Notes under the pieces: model-generated
Databases searched by the model: none
Seen by the model: the letters and a program-made list of their open reading frames with translations, nothing else
Told to the model about the DNA's origin: nothing
Translations under genes and position numbers: made by a program
In this document: piece after piece, positions 11,214 to 22,375 of the stretch
Layout of the letters: each line of letters begins with the position of its first letter
Position numbering within the stretch: position 1 is the first letter of the stretch
NCBI GenBank assembly: GCA_030272585.1
Contig: BSYQ01000005.1
Location: forward strand, 1,922,001-1,986,000
DNA length: 64,000 nt
Direction: 5' to 3'
Source: Bryopsis sp. KO-2023
Taxonomy: Eukaryota; Chlorophyta; Ulvophyceae; Bryopsidales; Bryopsidaceae

Positions 11214-14075
11214 ATGCTGTCAGAGTTCGTGTCGAGCGAGAGGGCGACGAGCCTGGGGACGGACCCTCGCAGGTATCTGTCACCTCGCTGTAAGGGAGAA
11301 TTTTTGCAGCTTTTGATTTTTCTTCGTTTTTGTTTTGTTGGGGGTTGTGGCTGGTGGGGAAATGGAATGGCGACTAGATAGGGCTTCGGAAAAAAAGCGC
11401 TCTCAGCCAGTTTCTGGTTTGGAGCGGAACTGCTCTCTATCGGTTTTGGCGCAAGAAAATCCCATTCCGGTCCAAACGAGGTTTCCCGGAAGCGCGCACG
11501 CCACAATCGCTCGTTTCGTTTTTTGACATTTGCGTCTGTGTGTGGTCGAAGAGCGCCCTCGAGTCGATAGCCACCGTCACCGCAGAGAAGATACTGGGTA
11601 GGAGGGAGAAATGCTCGTTCCGCGAACTGTACAGGGACGTCCAGCCCGTGTCTTACGGCGCGTCCAGCACGGTGGTTCGAGGCGTCAACAAAGAAACTGG
11701 CGAGACGGTGGCGTGCAAAATCATCCCAAAACTGAGGGCCACGTGTCACATTCTCGCCCAGCGAAAATTGCGAACCCGCGTCCTGGCGGAAATCGGGACG
11801 ATGAAAACCGTCGAGGGACACCCCAACGCAGCCAAGCTACGGGAGGTTTTCGAGGATGAGAAAAATTACTATCTGGTCATGGATTACTATGCTGGAGGGG
11901 AGCTCTTTGAACACATTATCAGCAGAAAACAAGGGTTCACCGAAGATCAAGCCGCAGCCATCATGAGGGATTTGATGGGGTTTTTAGCCTATTGCCACGA
12001 TCTGGGGGTGGTGCATGCGGACATCAAGCCGGAGAACATCGTGTTTTCCGAGGAAGGCATGGATGGGGTGATGAAAGTGCTGGATTTTGGGCTGAGCGTG
12101 TTTTGCCGACCGAATCAAACCCACAAAAATGTGTTCGGGACGTTGGGGTACTGCTCTCCGGAAATGGCCAATGATGTGACTGGCCAAAAGACGGATGTAT
12201 GGTCGGCGGGGGTGATTTTGTATTTCATGCTGTGCGGAAAACCTCCGTTTCGGTACGCAAACAAACAAGCCACTCTGTGTCGATTGAGGCAGAAGCCAAG
12301 GGTGAGAAACTGTTGCTTTATCAAAAGGCGTGTTCTTTGTTCCAAGTATTGTTTTGTTTTTTTCTTTTGTGTTTTTCTCAAGTTTTCGTCAAAATTTTCA
12401 GGCATCAGGAAAAAGCGTGATGTTGAAAATATAATTTGGAAAAACAACTTGGTAGATTGTTAATATAAATTTTAAACTTTTTGTGTATTGAGGCAAAAAA
12501 TGGTGGTTTTTTTCAGGTAGCTTTTTCCGAGGATGTATGGGATTTGGTGTCGAACGAGGCTAAAGCCTTCATTCGAGCCCTTCTCAACCCCAATCCGAAT
12601 AAGAGGGTTTCAGCCAAGCAAGCTTTGAAAATGGCATGGCTGCGAGATTCACTGTCATCGAAACGATCCGCATACAAACTTCACACCGAAACGGTGGAAT
12701 CCCTGAAAGTATTCAGCCAACTATCAAGGTCAGCACCTACCCCATTTCAAGTGTTATGTTTTTGTTTTTTTTCTGGGTGGGATTCTTGAAATAGTTAAGG
12801 AATTGATTTTCATAAAGGTTTGATGTGAATGATAGGTTAAAACGGGTATTCTGGGAAAGGCTGGCGAGGCAAATCCCAGAGGAAGCCATTGGGGATCAAT
12901 TGGCTCAATTCAGTGGAATGGATTCGGATGGAAACGGAGTGCTGGATTTCCACGAATTGACGGCATCCCTGAAAGTGGTAAGGTTATTATACATCCGTCG
13001 CTCTTTTTTAGCTTCTTTCATTGAGCTGAGTTGGATTCCGCATGTCTCCACAACGTAACAAGCTCAAGAATTGTTTGGAAATTGTACGCAATATGTTGTA
13101 GTTGGAGATCACTGCAAAATTAGTCTTGGACTCCCCACTCCAAAAAAAAGAAAAAGAAAAAAAGAAAGATCGCTAATGGACGTGTCAAAATTTTCCAAAC
13201 TCCAGAAAGTGTGTATTCAAAATAATCTGGAGATATCGATCACAATTTTAAATTTTTCTCAAGTTTATCAAAGTTCAGAAATTTCTGAAATAATATCAAG
13301 TAACAGACTCGACGTCATGGTTTTTATTATTATTATTATTATTTTTTTAAGACCCGGCCAGATCTCACGGAGGCCGAAGTCAATCAAGTGTTTGCAGCAT
13401 TGGACGTGGACAAGTCGGGGGATATAGACAGCACGGAATTCGTGGCAGCCACCATTTTGCTGCTGGATCCGGCTTACAAAGAGGAAATGGCAAAATCATC
13501 TTTCCAAAGGCTCGATAGGGAGGGGAGCGGCTTCGTTCCGACGTGAGGATTTTTTTCAAATGGCTTGTCGATTGTGTACTCAAGTGATCTTGGGTCCACC
13601 GATTTGAAAAGATAAGGGAAAAGAGTTATAGGTGCACATCGGGGTGCATTCGTTTTTCACTGTATATATCACTATCTTTTTTTATCATTTTTGATTTTTG
13701 ATTTTTTTTTTTTTTTTTTGGGGGGGGGGGCATCCATCTCAGCCATTTGGAGGAAAAAAGGGAGCAGAGGAGACAAAATTCCCTTTTGAATGATAAATAT
13801 GTTTTTCGAGTTTTTTTGCGTTTTTTTGAATATTGCTGTTGCTTGCGGATGACTCCACTGTTTTCGTTTTTTTTTGCCATCTTTTTTTTAGAGGAGAAAT
13901 GAGGGAAGCCCTGCTGGAGGAATTCGGCGATGTGATCGTGAAGGATGGATGCTTAGCCGATTTGGATGTAGAAATTGAAACCATGGATGCTAATGGGGAT
14001 GGGGTCATCAGCTTCGAGGAATTCAAACGTGCCATGACGGAAACACGAAAAAATCTGCATTTAGACCGAAGATGA
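11214..14075 (+). CDS. Calcium-dependent protein kinase (CDPK), non-RD catalytic loop
   Basis: Ser/Thr kinase fused to a calmodulin-like domain, activated by Ca2+. Six exons (11214-11272, 11554-12301, 12517-12728, 12836-12977, 13352-13542, 13892-14075) give 511 residues. The kinase domain has the invariant Lys in VACKIIPK, the catalytic loop VVHADIKPEN, DFG in LDFGLSVF and SPE in place of APE. The usual HRD is HAD, so the catalytic Asp is kept but the preceding Arg is Ala. After the autoinhibitory junction come four canonical 12-residue EF-hand loops: DSDGNGVLDFHE, DVDKSGDIDSTE, DREGSGFVPTGE, DANGDGVISFEE. The first exon (ATG at 11214) is inferred from splice phase and is less certain, and I saw no clear N-terminal myristoylation signal. 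A decayed partial copy lies at 33.7-36.0 kb. Confidence 0.88.
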
Positions 14076-14082
14076 ACCAAAA

Positions 14083-14235
14083 AAAAGAGGGATAGATGCT
14101 TTAAAAGAGTGAGGGATAGATGCTTTAAAAGAGTGAGGGATAGATGCTTTGAAAGAGTGAGGGATAGATGCTTTAAAGAGTGAGGGAGAGAGAGAGAGAG
14201 TAAAAAAAGTGAGGGATAGATTTAAAAAAAAGAGG
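14083..14235 (+). repeat. Short tandem repeat, about 24-bp unit
   Basis: Four to five copies of a unit like GAGGGATAGATGCTTTAAAA lie immediately after the CDPK stop codon and grade into a GA-rich tract. The repeat is inside the likely 3' UTR. Only the flanking GA tract survives in the duplicated CDPK relic. Confidence 0.85.
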
Positions 14236-16102
14236 GAGAGAGAGAGAGATCTACATGCACATTCAAAAATCCATCCCATCTAGCTCTCACAGGTCCCCAA
14301 GTCCACCCCCACCCCACCCCACCCCACCCCAAAAAACAGGAAATCAAGTTGGATGGGGGATGGGTGAGGGGAGGTTTTGTATTAAGAGAGGAAGCATAAA
14401 AACAAATTGGTGTACATAATCGCAATGATTTTTTTTTTCTGTGGGTTAGGTTGAGGGTTCTGGGAAAATTAGACATGACATTTCGATAACTCGTCACTGA
14501 TGGGGGTTTCCTGTCCCCCCCCCGGTTTTTTCCCCACCCCCCCCCCTTGTTTTTGCACTTATCGTGTCGCTATTATTTCTCTTTACGTTTGTAGGGCTTC
14601 ACTGTTTATTTGCTTCTTGCGTGTGTCATTTTTTTTTCATTTTTTGATATCCCAAAAAGAAAAAAAGAAGGGCGGAAAAAAATCTATATACAGACGAATT
14701 TAACGTGGTCAGTTTTCTGGAAAATGGGAAGGGGGGAAAGAAGTTAGAAAAGGAAAAAAAACTGCTCTGTTTTTTGTTTTTTTTTTTCCGTTATTTTTTT
14801 TTGTTTTCTGTTTTTTTCCCATCATTCCTTTCCCTCTTCTTTTCTTTTTTTTTTACTTCGTTGAATGGAGCGAAAAAAAAAGAATGGGTTTTAGGGGGGG
14901 GGGGTTGTTTTGTTATGTTTTCTTCCTTTTTAAAAAGGGGGGGAGGGTGCTGTTGGAGTGAAGAGAGTGTACGATATTTTTGCATATATCAGATTGATTG
15001 ATGGAAAAAAAAATGGGGGAGAGTTTTCAATATCAGCGAGGGATTTTTTTTTGGGTGCATGTGGGGGGGAGGGAGGGAGGGAAATAGAGCCACCCAATTT
15101 GAAATATTCATTTTGGGAACGAGGGGTTCCAAGTGTAATCAATCCGCTTTTCAATAAAAAAGGAATCTTTTTTTTTTCTTTACTGATTCTCCACTTTTTT
15201 TAATTAATAATTATCAAAGGTGAAGAAAAAAAAAAATTCTTTTTGGGTTTCGATTGTGGGGTCCTAAGTAATTGCTTCCAATTCAATACTGAATAAAAAT
15301 GTGTTTTCGATATATTTGACAATGCTTTGGTGTGCTTGTTGGCTTCAAAACATGTCATGAAGACAAGTCTCTTTTTTTTTCCATTTTCCCAGCCAACAAA
15401 AGTCAATTCTCAGTTGCAGACTCAGGTCCTGGTTGAGCTAAACAGAAACACAACTGTACAACACAATGATTGTGGAGTCACCTCAAAAAAGCGACGTTTG
15501 ATCGATATCGGTTCTATTTCAAGTGTGTGCTTGCCAAGAATTCTTTTTTCCTTCTCATCGAATGTCGACAGGCATTTCACCAAAATCGAGTGGGGTGGGA
15601 TGAAACACAACAGGTAACCACCATCCAAACATCAATCTGGACATAGATGCTGGGATTTTTTTTCCATCAAATCCAACCCTGTCAGCAAAAGAATGTCGAT
15701 TGTGGCTGGTACTCAGTGTTTATGATTTCATTCTCCACAGAGCACAACACTAAACCTCATTGGCATTGGATCCCCCTTTGGCATCCAGCCCTTTCTCTGG
15801 GAAAGACGCAGCATTTTCTTTCAAAGTCGCTTGCCTCCAGCGAGCACTCTGCTGATCGGTTTTATCTCAAGAGAGGACGCAAGTCAAAATTTTCAACCGG
15901 TCCATACTACACCCAACCAACACATCCTATCCACAATTTCTTTCCGTAAACCCATATGATCTGATGACCCCCCCCCCCCAGCAAAAGAAAACCCTTGTCA
16001 CTGAATCCCTACAATTCCATACCCCCCCCCCCAATCTCCTCCTTTCAGAGGTCAAATGAGGGCAACCAGCCTTTGATCGCACATTAACACCACCGCCGAT
16101 GT
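14236..16102. other. Intergenic region between convergent CDPK and EF-Ts genes
   Basis: Low-complexity sequence dominated by T, G, C and A runs, with no supported exon. Part of it (to about 15140) is also present, diverged, downstream of the CDPK relic, so it was within the duplicated segment. Confidence 0.5.
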
Positions 16103-18962
16103 TCAATTTCCCCCTGCCATTTCTGCCACTTCTTGGACGAAATCCTTTTCCTCCTTCTCCGATTCCAATCCTTCCCCACACTGTACCCGCAAGAAAGACC
16201 CGATTCTCAAACCTCCCGGCTCGCCACCTTTCTTAGCGATGCCGTCGATCAATTTTTTGACCGTCAGACTCTCGTCGATAACGTAGCGCTGATCCATCAA
16301 ACACACGTCTTCGTAGAATTTCCCCAGCCTTCCCATTACGATTTTCTCCACCACGGGGGCTGGCTTGCCTGTGGACAGCGCATGCTCCCTGAGAATGGCT
16401 TTTTCCTTTTCCAACTCTTCCGGTGACACTCCGGATCGATCCAAGAAACGAGGTCGCAGGCCAACCACTTGCATAGCCAGCCGTGGACCCAATTCCTCAT
16501 TGGAAACGGCCGTCTTCATGGAGTCTGACAGATTTGCTGATGTGGATTCGATCGACACCAAGCCTGCGATTTTGCCGAGCAAAGGGATGTCGCTGGGAGG
16601 GGCATTGTGGATGTAAGTGTAGATTTCGCCGGGGGATGTCAATAGGAAACCTCGCCGTAATTTGATATTTTCTCGCATGGAGCCAGAAAGCTCGGCCACA
16701 TAGTCCTTCAATCTGAAAGGAGAAGGAGAAAGAATGGAAAAGCGTGCCGCACGTGCATTGCTTTGATGGAAGTTCAAATTTGAGGTTTCTTTCTGAGCAT
16801 TTGGGAGAAAAATGCGGACACATAGTGAATAAGCAATGTATGAGATTGAATTTCTCAAAAAAATCCTACTGTTTAGCATTTATTCAATAATTTGTTGAGT
16901 TGATTTTTTACCTTGCTCCGGATGCAGCCACTCGCACCTCCTCCAGTGCCGAAAGATCAACTTCCAGTCCCTCTGAATGAAAAACGGCTCAGGGTTGGCA
17001 TTTTAACAAAGCGAAAAATATAACATTACCCCACGAAGAAAACAACGACGATTTCCACATAGATTTTATCCTCCCCGGGAAAAAAAAAAAGTTAATAATT
17101 CTTAAATAAATAGATAGACAAAGAATAAATAAAAATGAATAAATAAAATAGCGAAATCAAAATAGCTTTGAGAGACAGAACTGAAGCAAAACAAAATAAA
17201 GTTATTCAGGAAAGTACCCATCAAGAATCGAACTCAGGCCAACAGAACCCCCGCCGGCTCAGAGAACTACCCAGATACTGAGAACACCTCTTTTAAAATA
17301 AAAAAAAATACAGGGTTTTTTCCCCCCTTTTTCAAGCTGGGCTCACCATTGACTGCAGATTTGTCCACTGTCAAAAGAGCTTTTGCTGCTTCACTTACAA
17401 CTGAGCAAAATCCTTCGTTCCGCGCAACGAAATCTGTTTCGCAATTTATCTACCAACAAAGAAAATGGACTTGATTACTAAGGAGCATCAAACAAATGAA
17501 CAAATGATTTTTTTATGACAATGAAGAAAGCAAAATGAACTAACGTAGAAACAACGGTATGGATGGATCTAGAATTCCACCATATCGAGCAACAATAAAG
17601 AACAAGTGGTTCAGAGAAAAAATTTTCAAAAACAAAGAAAAAAACATAGACGTGCATCTGTTTTTGGTGAGAAACCCAGTCTAAGGCCTGCGCTCTGCAA
17701 TTTTGTTGCCTTGTATAATTTTTTTTTTTTCAATATAAAGAAAAAAGAGAAAACCTCGTGTGTGTGCAAGTGCAAATATTATATGTATAAATATTTTCAT
17801 ATGTTGATTGAAAGCTGACCTCAACAATGCCCATGCATCCATCGCCTTTTGCTACTCCTAAAAGCCCTTCGGCAGCATGACGGTTTCCCTGAAAATTTTA
17901 AAAAGAACAATGGTAAAGATGATGGCATCCAGTTTCCTGATAAATTTTTTCGAGATTGCGCCTGTCACAGGATGAACAGTTCAATTTTTTATTTTTTTTG
18001 CCAACAGGTTCGACTCAAAACATTTGGTCCATGCAATTCAATATCTATGTATATTTGTTTGTCAAGCTTTGGTTGGTGAATAATGAAGTTCAGCGCACAA
18101 GTCCCAGACTTCATCCAAAAAGTGTAGCGGTAATAATAATAGGTATATTATTAATAAAGTGTTTTATGCTAACAACAATAGTACTATAGATCATTGAGTA
18201 AAATTTATCTGAAGAACGATTCTAGAATTTGGAGCTCGACCAGAGTAACCTAAGCTGCTATTCAGACTTTTTTCTTTTTGTCAATTTTTGTTTTTGGTGG
18301 GGGGAGGGGCTTCCAAAAAAGTTACCTTTTTGGTTGCTGCAGCCAATCCTTTCTTTCTTAGATTCTCGAAGGCCTTTTCTGCATAAAAGTATCACAGGCA
18401 TATATATATATATTTCTCATGGCTCTTTGTGGTTTTAATTTCAACAAGGAAAAAGAATGAAAAAAAAATGGAAATGAAAACTGAGTATAGAAAGGAGAAG
18501 AAGAAAAAAACACTTTTCGAAGTGTTTTAATTCAAAAAAATAATAACAACCTGAAACAAAAAGAATGGTTTCGTTTGGTTTTTGCATGCTTCCAGCTTTA
18601 GTGTCAGCTTTTTTTTTGTGCTTTAGCTTTAGCTAGCTTTCACTTTTTTTTTGAAGACTTATTTTAAGGACAGGTTAAGTATTAGCAATCCAAGAGGAGA
18701 GCTCTAACCTCACTATGACAAAAAACGTCCGTTTTCTTCCTCAGCAACTGCAGGGGGGATCGATCGGTGCAGCCCACCCACCTTGATCGTAGCCAGCTTC
18801 GTCCAGAGAAGCTTTGACGTCCGATATCGGGGCGCCAGAGCGTTCCCGCAAGGCTTTGATAGCTGCCATCTGCCCCGAAGAGGACATCCCACGAGTCGAC
18901 AAGGACTCCAGTATTGCAAGCGTTTGCAGGCGCTTGCCAGAAATCAACGATCGAAGCGCCAT
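16103..18962 (-). CDS. Elongation factor Ts, mitochondrial type
   Basis: Guanine-nucleotide exchange factor that recycles EF-Tu in organelle translation. Six exons (18962-18782, 18378-18326, 17888-17820, 17449-17347, 16972-16912, 16712-16103) join in phase to 358 residues. A 25-30-residue basic/Ser-rich leader precedes the N-terminal UBA-like domain (IKALRERSGAPISDVKASL). The EF-Tu-contacting motif is NCETDFVARNEGF. The core follows with RRGFLLTSPGEIYTYIHN, GKIAGLVSIE and the C-terminal module around VCLMDQRYVIDESLTVKKL. It is a stand-alone EF-Ts without S1 domains, which fits the mitochondrial rather than the algal plastid polyprotein form. It is head to head with FabD (309 bp between start codons). 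Confidence 0.9.
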
Positions 18963-19271
18963 CTCGCGTTTCTTTCTCGTCGATTCGAACGTTGGGGACG
19001 ATCCCTGAAGCTTCGGTGGGCTGGAGAGGAGAACGAGTGAATATCTGGGGTAACAAACGGACAGAAAAGGAGCAGAGAAGAAATGAGTGGGAACTACGCT
19101 CGAGTCCGACTGGCAGGAAATTCGGCGGAAAGCCGCCACCTCACGGAATGAAACAAGAACATCGATCCTGGGCCTGATCCCAACCCAGATCGTTCGGTTT
19201 TTTCTCGCTTTCCCGGACGACTCGACTTTTCCGTTTTGTTTTCCCCCCGTCTGATCCGCTCCAATCCAACC
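18963..19271. promoter_or_regulatory. Divergent intergenic region, EF-Ts and FabD
   Basis: 309 bp between the two ATGs must contain both transcription starts. No individual element is recognisable. The link between an organelle translation factor and plastid lipid synthesis is noted only as co-location. Confidence 0.4.
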
Positions 19272-22200
19272 ATGATCCCCGCCAACCCGATGATGCGCGC
19301 CAGTCGTGCCCTGCATTGCGGCGTGGGAGCCTTCTCACGGAAAAAAATGTATGTCGAAGGGAAAAAACAGTGCAACAAGGCGTTCGTGTCCCGAAAAAAA
19401 ACTTCTCCTGGAAAATAAAACGCCCACAGAAAACCGCACAAGGCCGTTATTATTCCGATGATTATTCGTAGCTTGTTCGAGAGTGCTTTTTTCTTGAAAC
19501 GGTTCCAGGTCGGCTCCTTCCAACAGACGAGTGGGATCCGTGACGCGCGCGGAAGCCGTCGCGGACGATAAGTTCGCAGGTTACAAACCAACCACCGCTT
19601 TCTTCTTTCCTGGCCAAGGCGCGCAGAGCGTCGGAATGGCCAAGGTGATCAAGCTGCTCGGATTGGCTCGAGCAAAACGTTGATTGACGTATCGATGAAT
19701 GGATAACGATTTCAATGCTGAACCCCCCCCCCCATTTCAATGTCACCTTCTATTCAATGTGGAAGTTCTTTGAAGTTTTGCCGATATTTGAAAATTTGTT
19801 GTTCTTTTGGACTGAGCTCAGGAAATGCCACAATAATATTTCAAACCATCAAAACAAAGCATTCTTTCTATTTTTATTTATTTTTTTTTGGGGGGGAACA
19901 AGATGAATTTTAAATCCATCGATATAGTTGAAGATGCATTGAAATTTAAAAGAGTATATGAGTGTATGTTTTTTTGGATGGCAGGATGTTGTGGAAGAGG
20001 TTCCAGCTGCCAAGGATCTCTTTGAAAAAGCTTCCGAAATTTTGGGGTACGATCTATTGGAGGTTTGCGTAGAGGGTGAGTCAACAAAAACCACATTTAA
20101 ATTTTGTTTTTAGTTATTGTCATGAACCATGTCCCAGAGTAAAATAGAAGAAAAAAAATTGAAAAATATCAAAACAAAGAATCAGAAATGGATATCAGCA
20201 CGTCTTGACTGAATTTTTTACAATTATTATATGAAAAGAAATGATATAAGCACTAATGCAATCGTTGCCAAGAGATTTCGATTTTGTGATTTCTTTTTGA
20301 TTTTTTGGTTTTGGTTTGAACAGGGCCCAAGGAAAAGCTGAATTCGACTGCTGTCAGTCAACCTGCGATTTACGTTGCCAGCATGGCAGCTGTTGAGCAG
20401 CTGAGAGCTACCGACCCGGTGGGCTACAGAAACGAAATATAGAACCAATAGCTTCCTCTAAGCTATATTGACTTGTCAATGCAGTTGCTCATGAAATTGG
20501 AGAGGACGGCAAGAAGAAAACAAAACATATTTTGCGTTGTTTTGTACTCATGTGTTGAGATAGGGCAAAGGAATGGTAACCTGATTTTATTGGGTGTTTG
20601 AGACAAAATCCTCCAATTAATTAAGATGTGCGTGTGTTTTTGCACAGTCTGTCATCGATGCATGTGATGTGACATGTGGATTGAGTCTTGGAGAATACAC
20701 TGCTTTGGCATTTGCAGGAGCTATGAGGTGAGTGGCATAGCTCAATGTACTGCTTCAAATACCCTGCCGAAAATTTCAAGAAAAGTGCCGAAAATTTCAA
20801 GAAAAGAAAAATTCATGCTTATGCTAAAATCTCCCCGATGTCTCAAGAGTTTTCTCGAACGTTTGAAAAAACCCGATGGTAAATGTACGATTCGTTTGCT
20901 TGGTTGTTTAGTTTTGAAGATGGCTTGAAGTTGGTGAAATTGAGGGGAGCTGCAATGCAGGCCGCTGCGGATGCCGAGCCAAGTGCTATGGTCAGCGTCA
21001 TTGGCCTTGATGCTGAAAAGGTAAAAATCATCAGTGCAAAAACCTCAAGCGTGGGGTCGATTTTTTTTCTTTTTTTTTGGGGGGGGGATTTTCTTTAATG
21101 GAATAAAATAGGAGTCGTTGCAGGTGGGGCGATGTCGAATAGATGTGTTTCAAATATATTTCAGTGAGAATAGGTGATGGATTTTTTGAAAAGAATGGAG
21201 GAAATGTGAGGGGACTTCCAGAATGTACAGCAAATATGTATCAGAAAATCTGCTTAGTCATCAGCCCACTAGATGATCCATTATGCTTCCATGTTTTGTA
21301 TGATTTCGTGCCGGTCGGTTTTGCAGTTATTCATTGAACATATATATTTTTTGATCAAGATGCCTTTTTTCCATATGCAGACCAGAGAACTGTGCAAAGC
21401 TGCCACCGACGAGGTCGGAGAAGACAAAGCGGTTCAAATCGCGAATTACCTGTGCAAAGGCAACTACGCTGTCTCCGGCAGCGTGGAGGGCTGCGAGGCG
21501 GTGGAGCGGATCGCCAAGCCAGACTTCAAAGCCAGGATGACAGTCCGACTGGCGGTGGCTGGAGCGTTTCACACCAGGTACATGAGCCCTGCGGTCGATC
21601 AATTGAAGGAAGCTCTGGCTGGAACTGAAATCGTCACGCCGAGGATTCCGGTGATTTCCAATGTCGATGCGGAGCCACATTCCAGCCCGGAGGTCATCAA
21701 AGATATTCTGTCCAGACAGGTGGGTTTCTCTTTGGATTGAATAGTGAACAGTGGTGGGTTTTTTTTTTTGGGGGGGGGGGTCTTTGAGCTGCCCCCTGGC
21801 CGATGCACGTACGGTTCATATCAAAGCAACCTACCTTCTCGTTTGAGCATTTGAAAAAGATAGGAATTGCAAGGGGCAAAATGTGACTGACTTTAATTCG
21901 GACCTATCAAATTAAAAAAAAAAAAAAAAGAGTTGTGACGGAGTTTCAAAAGAAAGCTATCTGGAGCAAAATGGATAGCAATAATTTTTCACGCAATCTG
22001 GGTCCCCCTTCCCCAAAATTCAAAAAATCGATGCACCATATGCACATTTCTGGACTCATGGATGAAAGCTGTAGATGATCCCCCACACACACACCTTCTG
22101 GAAAAAAAAAATGAAAAAATCGATGAAAATTTTCTGTGGGTGTCTGAGACTTGGATTTAAAAAATACCCTCAACATTGACTTTTCACTTCCTGAAAAATT

Positions 22201-22375
22201 GTGTTCGATGGTGATTTGCTGTCAGGTGACTTCTCCAGTGCAATGGGAAACCACCATGCAAAAACTGCTGGAATCCGGAATGACCACAAGCTACGAATTG
22301 GGACCTGGAAAAGTGATCGCAGGCATCATGAAGAGAATCGACAGAAAGCATGGCGTGAACAATATCACAGTCTGA
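19272..22375 (+). CDS. Malonyl-CoA:acyl-carrier-protein transacylase (FabD/MCAT), plastid
   Basis: Transfers malonyl from CoA to ACP for type II fatty-acid synthesis in the plastid. Eight exons (19272-19348, 19509-19644, 19985-20075, 20324-20418, 20648-20727, 20912-21020, 21381-21719, 22226-22375) give 358 residues with all phases consistent. An N-terminal basic, Ser-rich leader of about 55 residues looks like a transit peptide. Family motifs are FFFPGQGAQSVGM, the nucleophile-elbow GLSLGEYTALAFAG with the active Ser, the carboxylate-binding Arg in LVKLRGAAMQ, the active His in GAFHTRYMSP, and the C-terminal YELGPGKVIAG. The length without the leader matches bacterial FabD (about 310). The short first exon is inferred from phase and a GTATGT donor. 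Confidence 0.93.

Noticed and set aside
11207-11821. Minus-strand open frame overlapping the CDPK start
   Set aside because: It overlaps confidently coding kinase sequence antisense and has no motif.
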